Source: Bacillota bacterium (GTDB lineage: Bacteria > Bacillota > Sulfobacillia > JAJZYS01 > JAJZLH01). From it: a stretch of 59,929 bases of DNA. The notes beneath the pieces were generated by a model. The model was not told where the DNA came from, did not search any database, and saw only the letters and a list, made by a program, of their open reading frames with translations. A program made the position numbers and the translations under genes. This document shows, one piece after another, positions 51,545 to 59,600 of the stretch. The first letter of the stretch is position 1; each line of letters starts with the position of its first letter. The DNA is taken from contig JAKAUI010000044.1 in the NCBI GenBank assembly GCA_021827745.1, positions 1-59,929 on the forward strand. The letters run 5' to 3'.

Positions 51545-52058
51545 GGGCGCCCTGCTGATCATTGACCTACTCGAAGACTTCATCGCTCCGGACGGTGCGC
51601 TCACCCTCGGCCCGGACGGGGAGCGGGCGTGCGCCCAGGCTGGGCTGGCGCTGGCCTCCTGGCGGCGCAGGGGCGGGCTGGTGGTGCACGTCACAGACGC
51701 CCATCAGCCGAACGATCCGGAGTTCTCGGTCTGGCCGGTGCACTGCGTGGTCGGCACCCTAGGAGCGCGCGAGCGCCCCGAGGTGGCTGCTCAGAGTGGA
51801 GAGCTCGTTTTGCCCAAGCAGCACTTCTCCGCCTTTTACAAGACCGAGCTGGAAGACGTACTGCGACAGCACCGGGTCCGCTCCGTCACCCTGTGCGGGG
51901 TGTGCACCAACATCTGTGTGCTCTATACTGCCGCCGATGCCCAGATGCGCGGGCTTGGCATCGAGGTGCTGGCCGACGCCTGCGCCGGAACCAGTCAGGC
52001 GGCGCACCGCTTCGCCTTAGGCGAGCTGGCCGCGACGCTGGGTGCTCGGATCGTCTAG
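51537..52058 (+). CDS. Nicotinamidase-like cysteine hydrolase
   Basis: Isochorismatase-fold enzyme likely converting nicotinamide to nicotinate. Catalytic triad candidates: Asp in LLIIDLLEDF (about 10), Lys in VLPKQHFSAF (about 92) and Cys in LCGVCTNICV (about 125). The metal site DAHQPNDPEFSVWPVHC near 54-70 is the nicotinamidase pattern, rather than plain isochorismatase. Length 173 aa. The next gene uses its predicted product, supporting the role in NAD salvage. Confidence 0.83.
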   Translation: MSEGALLIIDLLEDFIAPDGALTLGPDGERACAQAGLALASWRRRGGLVVHVTDAHQPNDPEFSVWPVHCVVGTLGARERPEVAAQSGELVLPKQHFSAFYKTELEDVLRQHRVRSVTLCGVCTNICVLYTAADAQMRGLGIEVLADACAGTSQAAHRFALGELAATLGARIV

Positions 52059-52085
52059 GTGCAGGAGATGAAGGGGAGTCGCCAC

Positions 52086-53150
52086 GTGCAGCGTCTGGAC
52101 GGTGAGGGTCCCATCTCGGAGTTCAGCGTCTCGTCAAGCCGGCTGAACGGAGCCTCGGCCGATGAGATCCTGGCCGGTGCCACCTCCGATGTCTACTTCG
52201 CCCGCGGCCTAGACATCCTGCGCCGCCTGGGGCGGGAGCAGACCGAGGTCGTGGCCGAGGTGTTCTGCCGCCAGGGAGGCATCCTGTGCGGCATGGACGA
52301 GGTGATAGAGCTGCTGCGCCAGGCTGGCGCCAAGGTGCAGGTGGAGTCGCTCGCCGAGGGCGATCCATTCGTCGCCAAAGAGCCGCTCTTGCGGATCAGC
52401 GGTCCCTACGCTGAATTCGCCATCTACGAGACGGCGATCTTGGGCATGCTGGCCTCGGCCAGCGCCTGGGCGACGACCGCCCGCGCCTTTCGGCAGGCGG
52501 TGCCCAACGGCGTGCCGGTGATCGGCTTCGGAGCCCGCCATCTGCACCCGGCCGTGGTCGGGGTCTTCGACCGGGCGACGCGCGTCGGGGGCCTAGACGG
52601 GGTCTCGTCGATTCTGGGCGCCCGTCTGAGCGGCATCGAGCCAAGCGGAACCATGCCCCACGCCGCCCTTCTGATCGTGGGGGACACGCTGAGGGTCGCT
52701 GAGGTCCTGACCGGCAATGCGCCGAAGGGATCTCGGACCGTGCTGGTCGACACCTTCCACGACGAGATCGAAGAGACGCTGCGCATCGTGCGTGAGCTCG
52801 GCGATCAGCTGGATGGCGTCCGCCTGGACACGCCCGCCGAGCGCGGCGGCGTGCAGCCGGACCTGGTGCGGGAGTTGAAGGCCCGGCTCACTCAAGAGGG
52901 CCTTGCCTCGATCTCCGTGATGGTCTCCGGCGGCCTCAGCCCGGAACGGGCCGTCGAGCTGGCCGCTGCCGGCGCCGACGCCTTTGGTGTCGGCCATGCC
53001 ATCTCGAAGGCGCCTCCGCTCGACATGACACTCGATCTGAAGGTGGTGGACGGCAAACCGGTGGCCAAACGCGGCCGCATTCCCGGGCTGACCGCCACCA
53101 CCCGGCTGCAGCCGCGCCTGCTCGGCGTAGCCGACTTGGGCCAGTCGTGA
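52086..53150 (+). CDS. Nicotinate phosphoribosyltransferase
   Basis: Makes nicotinate mononucleotide for NAD. It is the short archaeal-like form (354 aa): ATSDVYFARGLDIL near 29, GFGARHLHPAVVG near 149, HAALLIVGD near 197, LVDTFHDEIEETL near 219 and the phosphate loop VSGGLSPERAVELAAAGADAFGVG near 281-304. GTG 52086 is chosen because AGGGGAG (52072-52078) lies 7 bases upstream; GTG 52059 and ATG 52068 lack spaced sites. It directly follows nicotinamidase, giving a two-step nicotinamide salvage route. Confidence 0.88.
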   Translation: MQRLDGEGPISEFSVSSSRLNGASADEILAGATSDVYFARGLDILRRLGREQTEVVAEVFCRQGGILCGMDEVIELLRQAGAKVQVESLAEGDPFVAKEPLLRISGPYAEFAIYETAILGMLASASAWATTARAFRQAVPNGVPVIGFGARHLHPAVVGVFDRATRVGGLDGVSSILGARLSGIEPSGTMPHAALLIVGDTLRVAEVLTGNAPKGSRTVLVDTFHDEIEETLRIVRELGDQLDGVRLDTPAERGGVQPDLVRELKARLTQEGLASISVMVSGGLSPERAVELAAAGADAFGVGHAISKAPPLDMTLDLKVVDGKPVAKRGRIPGLTATTRLQPRLLGVADLGQS

Positions 53151-54178
53151 CCGCCAAGGAGTGGCTGGAATGGCTCGTCTCACACCCGGCCGCCTCCGGC
53201 CTGGAGCGCCCGGTGCTGGAGGAGGTCGCCCTGCGGGCTTCGGCCTGGGCCGATGAGGCGCGCCTCGATGGCGCCGGCAACCTCTTGCTCACCCGCCACG
53301 GCCAGGGTCAGGGGCCGCTGCTCCTTCTGGCCGCCCATATCGACCAGGTCTGTCTCTGGGTCAAAGACATTCTGCCCGGTGGCTTTCTTGAGGTGGCCTT
53401 TCCCGGCATCCGCCCGCAGCTCTTGCCCGGAACGCGGGTGCAAGTGGGAGCGTTTAGGGGTGTCGTGGGCATGACGCCGCCGCACCTGCGGGCGATGGCC
53501 GAGGGAACAGAGGCCAAAGAGCTCGTCGCGGTCGACCTCGGCGAGCGCGAGGACACGGTGCGCAAGAAGATCCGGCCAGGCGATCCGATCTTCTTCGCCG
53601 CCGCCCCGAGCGGCATCGGAGAAGACCGCTACACCGGTGCCGGGTTGGACAACAGGTCCTCTGTCGCCGCTGTCCTGATGGCGCTTGAGGCCCTGGCCGG
53701 CCAGTCCCTGTGGGCCGATCTCGCCATCGTGCTGACCAGCAGCGAGGAGGCAGGGCTGATCGGGGCGGCGGCCGCCGGTTCGGGGCTCAATCCCGATCTC
53801 GCCCTCGCCGTCGATGTGACCTACGGCCAGGGCATCGACACCCCGGCCGATCTCAGCCTGCCGCTTGGCAAGGGTCCGGCCATCGGCCGCGGCCCGAACT
53901 GCCACGGCGGGTTGGAGCGCTTCTTGATCCGCTCGGCCCGCCATGCCCGCCTGCCCGTTCAGGTCGAGGTGATGGCCGGCAACTCGGGCACAGACGCCTG
54001 GGCCCTCCAGGTCTCCGGCCCAGGCGTCCGCACCGGCACCGTGTCCATCCCTCTGCTCTACATGCACACGCCGGTCGAGGTGGTCTCTTTGGCCGACATC
54101 CGGAGCACGGCCAGCCTGCTCACAGACGCTGTGCAGCTCTTGGACCAGGACAGCTATCAGGAGATCGTCACATGGTGA
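53147..54178 (+). CDS. M42 family aminopeptidase-like protein, copy 1
   Basis: TET-type binuclear zinc peptidase. Ligand candidates: His in LLAAHIDQV (about 63), Asp in GAGLDNRSS (about 169), catalytic Glu pair in TSSEEAG (about 200), Asp in LAVDVTYG (about 223) and His in LLYMHTPVE (about 306). The usual HxDEVG is HIDQV here, and an additional loop inserts around 85-160 as the PDZ-like dimerisation domain. Length 343 aa. GTG 53147 overlaps the preceding gene (GTGA). First of three tandem paralogues. Confidence 0.87.
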   Translation: MTAKEWLEWLVSHPAASGLERPVLEEVALRASAWADEARLDGAGNLLLTRHGQGQGPLLLLAAHIDQVCLWVKDILPGGFLEVAFPGIRPQLLPGTRVQVGAFRGVVGMTPPHLRAMAEGTEAKELVAVDLGEREDTVRKKIRPGDPIFFAAAPSGIGEDRYTGAGLDNRSSVAAVLMALEALAGQSLWADLAIVLTSSEEAGLIGAAAAGSGLNPDLALAVDVTYGQGIDTPADLSLPLGKGPAIGRGPNCHGGLERFLIRSARHARLPVQVEVMAGNSGTDAWALQVSGPGVRTGTVSIPLLYMHTPVEVVSLADIRSTASLLTDAVQLLDQDSYQEIVTW

Positions 54179-55185
54179 TCGCAGATCTCTCCCTGGCCCG
54201 CGGCATCAGCGGCCACGAAGCGGGCGTGCGCCGGCTCGTACAGTTGCTGCTTCCGCCGGGCGTGGACCGGGTGGTGGTCGACCCCCTGGGCAATCTCTTG
54301 GTGGGCCAGGGGCTGGCCAAGCCGGGGCCGACCATCTTGTTTGCCGCCCACATGGACGAGGTCGGTATGATGGTGACCGGCTTTCGATCCGATGGCCAGC
54401 TGCTGATCCGACCGGTCGGCGGCGTCGATGCCACGGTGATCGTCGGCAAGCGGGTGCTCGTGGGCCAAGACGCCCTGGTGGGCGTCATCGGGCTCGCCCG
54501 TCAGCCCGGCGCTCAAGCGCACGAGAAGAACGCGCCCGCCCTTCGCTACGACGATCTCGCCGTCGACATCGGGGCCCGGGATCGGGCCCAGGCCGAGCGC
54601 TGGGCCCGACTTGGCGCCATGGTCACCTTTGACACCGCCTTTTCGGAAAATGCCCACACCTACCAGGGCAAGGCCTTGGACGATCGGGTCGGCTGCTTTG
54701 TAGGCCTGCAGGTCCTGGCCGAGCCGGCCCCATCGCCGCGCTGGGTAGCATTTACCGTCCAAGAAGAGCTCGGCCTGCGCGGCGCCCGCGTGCTGGCCAC
54801 GTCGCTGCGACCTGATCTCGCCATCATCCTCGAGGGCACGGTGGCGAACGACGTCCCGACCGCAGGTCCTGGCCAGGAGGTGTCTCGCATCGGCGGCGGC
54901 GCCGTCTTGTCGGTACTGGACCGCGGCACCCTGGTGGCGCCAGAGCTTAGGGCCGAGATCGGCAGCGTGGCCGCTGGCCGTGGGCTTGCCATTCAGGATC
55001 GGCGCACCACCGGCGGCCAAAACGACAGCGCCGCGCTCTGGCCGCACGGTGTCAGGGCAGCCGCCATCGCCGCTCCCTGCCGCTACATCCACTCTCCGTG
55101 CGCCATCACCGGCATCCCGGACGTGGAGGCGATGCGGCTGCTGGCCGCCGCCCTCAGCCAAGAGGCGGGGAGGCTCTGTCTGTGA
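54172..55185 (+). CDS. M42 family aminopeptidase-like protein, copy 2
   Basis: Second paralogue, 337 aa. AAHMDEVGMM (about 60), GKALDDRVG (about 164), FTVQEELGLRGA (about 196), IILEGTVAND (about 221; Glu where copy 1 has Asp) and CRYIHSP (about 303). These match active endo/aminopeptidases of the YsdC/FrvX group better than copy 1. ATG 54172 overlaps copy 1 by 7 bp and its stop overlaps copy 3, so the three should be made together. Confidence 0.9.
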   Translation: MVIADLSLARGISGHEAGVRRLVQLLLPPGVDRVVVDPLGNLLVGQGLAKPGPTILFAAHMDEVGMMVTGFRSDGQLLIRPVGGVDATVIVGKRVLVGQDALVGVIGLARQPGAQAHEKNAPALRYDDLAVDIGARDRAQAERWARLGAMVTFDTAFSENAHTYQGKALDDRVGCFVGLQVLAEPAPSPRWVAFTVQEELGLRGARVLATSLRPDLAIILEGTVANDVPTAGPGQEVSRIGGGAVLSVLDRGTLVAPELRAEIGSVAAGRGLAIQDRRTTGGQNDSAALWPHGVRAAAIAAPCRYIHSPCAITGIPDVEAMRLLAAALSQEAGRLCL

Positions 55186-56063
55186 TCGAACAGGTGCTGT
55201 CCGAGATCCTGGCCGACCGGGCGCCGATCGGCGCCGAGGCGGACCATCTGGCCCACCTGGCGCGCCTGCTTGGCCTCAAGACCTGGCGATCGAGCGGCGT
55301 CGGGCACCTGAAGGTCGGTGCGACGGCCTCTCGCTGGTGGGTGGCGATCGGCATCGACGAGCCGACCCTTTTGCTGAGCGGCGAAGGCACCGATCAGGCC
55401 TGGGGCTTTTCTGCCTACGGTATGCCCAAAGACCGCGCCCAGCTCCGAAACTGCGAGCTGCGCCATCAGAGCGGCCAGATGGTGACCGCCTCCGGCCCCG
55501 AGGCAGAAGACGGAGGCCCACTGAAGCTGCACCCGGCCCAGCCCCAACCCCCGGTCGGGGGGAGTTGGGCGATCTGGCCCCAGCCCTTAGAGTTCCATGG
55601 GAGCCGCCTGATCGGCCCCGGCGCCGGCGGGCGCCTATTGACCGCAGCCGTCCTTTCGGCGCTCCAATCAGGCAGGGGCCAGCTCGGTGCCGTCTTTGTG
55701 CGCCTGAGCCGACTTTCGGCCGCCTCCCTGACCGAGGTCTTAGCCACACCTGAGGTGTCTCGAGTGATCTGGCTTTCTTCTGTGGGTGGAGAGGACAGCG
55801 ATCTCGATAGCGGCGCCTACCAGCTCAGGGCGCCCGCTCTGCCCGGCGACCCCTCTTTGGAGCAGCAGATGGACAGTCTGCCTGCCCGGTTCGTGCAGGG
55901 CGAGGCCCTGCCGCCCTTTGCGCTCGACATCCGGAGGGCTGGACGCGCCGAGTTCGGGCTGGGCATCGCCGTCACGCATTTGGGCGGGGCGCGGGAGACG
56001 GCGGATCTCAAAGACGGCGAAAAGGTCAGCCAGCGGCTCGCCGAGATCATGGCCATGGGGTGA
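55182..56063 (+). CDS. Degenerate M42 paralogue without metal ligands, copy 3
   Basis: A 293-aa protein starting at GTG 55182, overlapping copy 2. It aligns by position with M42 enzymes: AIGIDEPTLLL stands where AAHMDEVG is expected, GPGAGGRLLTAAVL replaces GKALDDRVG, and VIWLSSVGGE replaces the Asp/Glu strand; no Glu-Glu or C-terminal Tyr-x-His motif is seen. Length, operon place and hydrophobic pattern support a paralogue that has lost catalysis. A role as a structural or regulatory subunit is inference; a wholly unrelated protein cannot be excluded. Confidence 0.6.
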   Translation: MIEQVLSEILADRAPIGAEADHLAHLARLLGLKTWRSSGVGHLKVGATASRWWVAIGIDEPTLLLSGEGTDQAWGFSAYGMPKDRAQLRNCELRHQSGQMVTASGPEAEDGGPLKLHPAQPQPPVGGSWAIWPQPLEFHGSRLIGPGAGGRLLTAAVLSALQSGRGQLGAVFVRLSRLSAASLTEVLATPEVSRVIWLSSVGGEDSDLDSGAYQLRAPALPGDPSLEQQMDSLPARFVQGEALPPFALDIRRAGRAEFGLGIAVTHLGGARETADLKDGEKVSQRLAEIMAMG

Positions 56064-56135
56064 TATTTTGGCCGCCGATATGCGATCCTAGCTACAGGTG
56101 ACTGGGGCCAGCCGGCCCGGACAGGAGGTCTGACC

Positions 56136-57491
56136 ATGAGCCGCACCCTGAAATCGATCGATCTCAAGACGGCCGTGCCCGGTCCCAAGTCCCAAGCCAT
56201 CTTGGCCCGCATCGCCAAGGCCGTGCCGAAGGCGGCCGCTCCCTGGGCGCCGATCGCCATCGCAAAGGCGCACGGGTCTTTGCTCGAGGACGCCGACGGC
56301 AACGTCTTGATCGACGTGACCGGCGGCATCGGCGTGCTGAACGTCGGCCACACCCACGAGCGGGTGGTGGCGGCGATCAAGGACCAGGCCGACCGCTTCT
56401 TGCACACCGACTTCACGCTGCTCCCCTATGCGGCCTACGTCGACGTGGCCGAGCGGCTGAACGCCCGCTTTCCAGGCGGCGGGCCGGCCAAGACCATCTT
56501 CTTCAACTCCGGCGCCGAGGCGGTGGAGAACGCGGTCAAGATCGCCAAGGTGGCGACCGGTCGGCGGGCCATCATCTCGTTCGAGGGGGCCTTCCACGGC
56601 CGCACCCTGATGGCGATGACCCTGACCTCGAAGCCCCGTCCGTACAAGGCCGGCCTCGGGTCCTTTGCGCCCGATGTGTACAAGGCGCCCTTCCCCTACA
56701 GCTACCGCTGCCCGATCGGCGCCAGAGAGACGGGCCACATCTGCGACGAGGCCTGCTACGCACAGGTCGAGCACTTGTTCAAGGTGCAGGTCGACCCGTC
56801 TGAGGTGGCCGCCATCATCGTCGAGCCGGTGCAGGGCGAGGGCGGATTTGTGGTGCCTCCGGCGAGCTTCCTGCGCTATCTGCGCGACCTGACGTCGGCC
56901 CACGGCATTCTGCTGATCTGCGACGAGGTCCAGACCGGCTTTGGCCGCACCGGCACCTTCTTCGCCTGCGAGCAGTCCGGCGTGGTGCCGGACCTGATCA
57001 CGATCGCCAAGTCGCTGGCCGACGGGCTGCCGCTCTCCGGCGTGATCGGCAAGAGCGCGGTGATCGACGCGCCTGGGGACTCCACGATCGGCGGCACCTA
57101 CGTCGGAAACCCGGTCGCCTGCCGGGCGGCCTCTGCCGTCTTGGACGTGTTCGACGAGGAAGACCTCTTGGCCCAGGGCCAGCGCCTGGGCGTGCAGATG
57201 CGGTCCCGGCTGGAGGCCATGGCGAGTCGCTTCCCGCAGATCGGCGAGGTGCGCGGGCTCGGCCCGATGCTGGCGATCGAGCTGGTCGAAGACCGTCTGA
57301 CCAAGACACCGGCCAAGGATCTGACCAGCCGGGTGCAGCGGCGGGCGCTTAGCCTGGGGCTGCTCATGCTGAAGGCCGGCATCTACGACAACGTGCTGCG
57401 TTTTCTGGCCCCGCTCAACACGCCGCCGGCGATCGCCGACGAGGCGATGGACGTCTTGGAAGAGGCGCTCTTCGCAGAGACCCGCTCCTGA
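56136..57491 (+). CDS. Class III aminotransferase, GabT-like
   Basis: PLP enzyme, probably 4-aminobutyrate-type aminotransferase. FFNSGAEAVENAVKIAK near 125-141, the EGAFHGRT loop, IIVEPVQGEGGFVVPP (about 228), CDEVQTGFGRTG and the Schiff-base Lys in TIAKSLADGLPLSG (about 291). Length 451 aa. ATG 56136 follows AGGAGG. The substrate could also be another omega-amino acid or ornithine derivative. A CATCGG-CGG-CCGATG hairpin lies just after it at 57499-57513. Confidence 0.88.
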   Translation: MSRTLKSIDLKTAVPGPKSQAILARIAKAVPKAAAPWAPIAIAKAHGSLLEDADGNVLIDVTGGIGVLNVGHTHERVVAAIKDQADRFLHTDFTLLPYAAYVDVAERLNARFPGGGPAKTIFFNSGAEAVENAVKIAKVATGRRAIISFEGAFHGRTLMAMTLTSKPRPYKAGLGSFAPDVYKAPFPYSYRCPIGARETGHICDEACYAQVEHLFKVQVDPSEVAAIIVEPVQGEGGFVVPPASFLRYLRDLTSAHGILLICDEVQTGFGRTGTFFACEQSGVVPDLITIAKSLADGLPLSGVIGKSAVIDAPGDSTIGGTYVGNPVACRAASAVLDVFDEEDLLAQGQRLGVQMRSRLEAMASRFPQIGEVRGLGPMLAIELVEDRLTKTPAKDLTSRVQRRALSLGLLMLKAGIYDNVLRFLAPLNTPPAIADEAMDVLEEALFAETRS

Positions 57492-57602
57492 GCGCTGCCA
57501 TCGGCGGCCGATGCTGCGTTTGCCAAGCGCCGTGAGCCACGATCGCTGCCCTGTGCCTTCGCTCAGCCACCCGTCTAGCCGTCAAGAGGAGGCCAATCGG
57601 GC

Positions 57603-58193
57603 GTGACGCATCTGGTCAACTCCCTGATCAGCGCCGGACCGCTCGGTGTGTTCATCGGCATGGTCGGCGAGAGCGCCGGCCTCCCCGTGCCCTCCGAGGT
57701 GCTCTTGCCCTTCGCCGGCTTTCTGGTCCTGACCGGCCGGATTGGCTTTGGCGTCGTGTTTTTGATCGCGCTCGTGGCCCAGGTGGTCGGCTCCCTGATC
57801 GGCTACGCCATCGGCTACTTCGGGGGCCGACCCCTGGTGGCCCGCCTCAGTCGGGTGTTCGGCGCCCATGGCGTGGACCGGGCGGAGGCCTGGTTTTCCC
57901 GCTGGGGTCGGATGTCTGTCTTCTGGGGTCGCTTTCTGCCGGTGGTGCGCACCTACATCAGCTGGCCGGCCGGCGTGGCCCGGATGCCGATCGGCTCCTT
58001 TCTCTTCTGGACGATCTTGGGATCGATTCCCTGGTCTCTGGCCCTGATCTACGCCGGCATCCTGCTCGGCAGCTCCTGGGCCACCCTGGGCGGTCCTGGC
58101 CAGGACGTGAGCGTGGCCGTCTTGCTCGTGATCGTGCTCACGCTTGCCTGGATCGTGGTCCGGCGCCGCAGCCGCCTGAACAGCCAGCCGTGA
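57603..58193 (+). CDS. DedA family membrane protein
   Basis: Integral membrane protein of the DedA/VTT superfamily (196 aa, about five helices), linked to lipid-carrier (undecaprenyl phosphate) transport and membrane homeostasis. ESAGLPVPSEVLLPFAGF (about 20-37) and the motif GRFLPVVRTYISWPAGVARM (about 108-127) are typical. GTG 57603 follows AGAGGAGG. Overlaps cmk by 4 bp, tying it to nucleotide and lipid synthesis genes. Confidence 0.9.
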   Translation: MTHLVNSLISAGPLGVFIGMVGESAGLPVPSEVLLPFAGFLVLTGRIGFGVVFLIALVAQVVGSLIGYAIGYFGGRPLVARLSRVFGAHGVDRAEAWFSRWGRMSVFWGRFLPVVRTYISWPAGVARMPIGSFLFWTILGSIPWSLALIYAGILLGSSWATLGGPGQDVSVAVLLVIVLTLAWIVVRRRSRLNSQP

Positions 58194-58825
58194 AGATCGC
58201 CATCGACGGTCCGGCCGGGGCCGGCAAGTCGACGGTGGCACGGGCACTGGCCCAGCGTCTGGGGTTCGTCCACCTGGACAGCGGCGCCCTCTATCGGGCC
58301 CTGGCGTGGGTCGCCCTGCGTGAAGGCGTGGACCTTGGCTCCGGGGCCGACTTGGCCCACCTGCTCGCCACCTGCCGCCTCGCCCCGCTCCCGGACGGCG
58401 TGTCCGTGGAGGGGGTGGCGCTCGGTGAGGCCCTGAAGACACCTCAGGTCGACGCCGCCGTCTCGCAGGTGGCCTGGCATCCAGCGGTGCGCTCCGAGAT
58501 GGTCCGCATCCAGCGCCAGTGGGGAGAGGGCCGGGATCTGGTCGCCGACGGCCGCGACATCGGCACCGTTGTCTGGCCGGAGGCTGAGGTCAAGATCTTC
58601 TTGACCGCCACCCTGGCCGCCAGGGCCGAGCGGCGGGCAGCAGAACAGCCTGGGCTGGATCTGGCTCAGGTTGAAGAGGAGATCGCCCGCCGGGATGAGA
58701 AAGACAGCGCCCGGTCAGTTGGCCCGCTCAGGGTCGCAGACGGGGCGCGGCTGGTGGACACCACCGCCCTGACCGTGGAGGAGGTCGTCGACCGCTTGGT
58801 TGAGCTCGTGCGGCCAAAGCCCTAA
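58190..58825 (+). CDS. cmk: Cytidylate kinase
   Basis: Phosphorylates CMP and dCMP. P-loop AIDGPAGAGKSTVARALAQR (about 4-23), LDSGALYRALAW (about 30), VADGRDIGTVVWP (about 118-130) and RRDEKDSARSVGPL (about 165). Length 211 aa. GTG 58190 overlaps dedA; the TAA stop shares a base with the plsC ATG. Confidence 0.95.
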   Translation: MKIAIDGPAGAGKSTVARALAQRLGFVHLDSGALYRALAWVALREGVDLGSGADLAHLLATCRLAPLPDGVSVEGVALGEALKTPQVDAAVSQVAWHPAVRSEMVRIQRQWGEGRDLVADGRDIGTVVWPEAEVKIFLTATLAARAERRAAEQPGLDLAQVEEEIARRDEKDSARSVGPLRVADGARLVDTTALTVEEVVDRLVELVRPKP

Positions 58826-59430
58826 TGCGCATCCCGCGCGGCGAAGGTGTCGGCGTCACCTATGTGGTGATCTGGACGGCGGCCCGCATCTTATTCGGCA
58901 TCTTGTTCTCGATCCGGGTGGAGGGCCTGGAACACGTGCCGGCCAGCGGTGCGGCCATCATCTCGCCCAACCACCGCACCGCCTGGGACCCGCCGGTCGT
59001 GTCGACATTGCTGGCCCGGCCGCTTCGGCACATGGCGAAGGCCGAGCTCTTTCCGACCCTCGGCTTTGTGCTGCGCCGGGTCGGCTCGTATCCGGTCCGG
59101 CGCCAGGCCGTCGACATGCATGCCATCCGGCACAGCCTGACGCTGCTCAAGGCCGGCCGCCTGATCTGCATCTTCCCGGAGGGAACGAGGAGCCGCAGCG
59201 GCACTCTGGGCGAGGCAAAGAGCGGAGCCGCCAGGCTCAGTCTGCAGACTGGCGCCCCGGTGATCCCAGTCGGCATCTCCGGCCACTATGGCTTCCGTCA
59301 GCGGGTGACCTTCCGCTTTGGCCCGCCGGTGACGCTGTGCGATGACGACCAAGATGGGCAGCGGATCATGGCAGCGATCGCGGCCCTGATCTCAAGCGAT
59401 CCTAGAGGCCAGGCTCCCGGCCTGATTTGA
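58825..59430 (+). CDS. plsC: 1-acyl-sn-glycerol-3-phosphate acyltransferase
   Basis: Makes phosphatidate, the substrate of CdsA. A hydrophobic N-terminal helix (about 12-30), the HxxxxD motif as NHRTAWDPP (about 50) and the substrate motif FPEGTRSRSG (about 118). Length 201 aa, the short Firmicute form. The cmk-plsC-rpsA series is common in Firmicutes, normally with ispH between plsC and rpsA; no ispH is present here. Confidence 0.93.
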   Translation: MRIPRGEGVGVTYVVIWTAARILFGILFSIRVEGLEHVPASGAAIISPNHRTAWDPPVVSTLLARPLRHMAKAELFPTLGFVLRRVGSYPVRRQAVDMHAIRHSLTLLKAGRLICIFPEGTRSRSGTLGEAKSGAARLSLQTGAPVIPVGISGHYGFRQRVTFRFGPPVTLCDDDQDGQRIMAAIAALISSDPRGQAPGLI

Positions 59431-59455
59431 CATCGCCTGTGGCCGCCTCTATCAT
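59427..59455 (+). promoter_or_regulatory. Consensus promoter of rpsA
   Basis: TTGACA (59427-59432), 17-base spacer, TATCAT (59450-59455): perfect -35 and five of six at -10, the strongest promoter seen here. CTGTGG (59437-59442) and CCACAG (59460-59465) form an inverted repeat centred on the -10, a candidate operator. The predicted start is about 59462, giving a 139-nt leader. Confidence 0.8.
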
Positions 59456-59538
59456 TGGCCCACAGCCCCACGATGCTCCACCAGCCACCCGATTCAGACC
59501 ATCGACGGCGAAAAGCGGTCACGGTTGTGAGAACGGAT

Positions 59539-59571
59539 CAGGGGCTTAGGAGCCCCTGTTGTCGTGTTTGG
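59539..59571 (+). terminator. Hairpin in the rpsA leader, possible attenuator
   Basis: CAGGGGCT (59539-59546), loop TAGG, AGCCCCTG (59551-59558), followed by TTGTCGTGTTTGG. It ends 29 bases before the rpsA start and lies downstream of the promoter, so it could act as an attenuator, or as a control site for S1. The stem is only 8 bp and the T-run is interrupted. Confidence 0.5.
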
Positions 59572-59600
59572 TCGACTTCCCGGAAGGTGAGGCGGACAGA

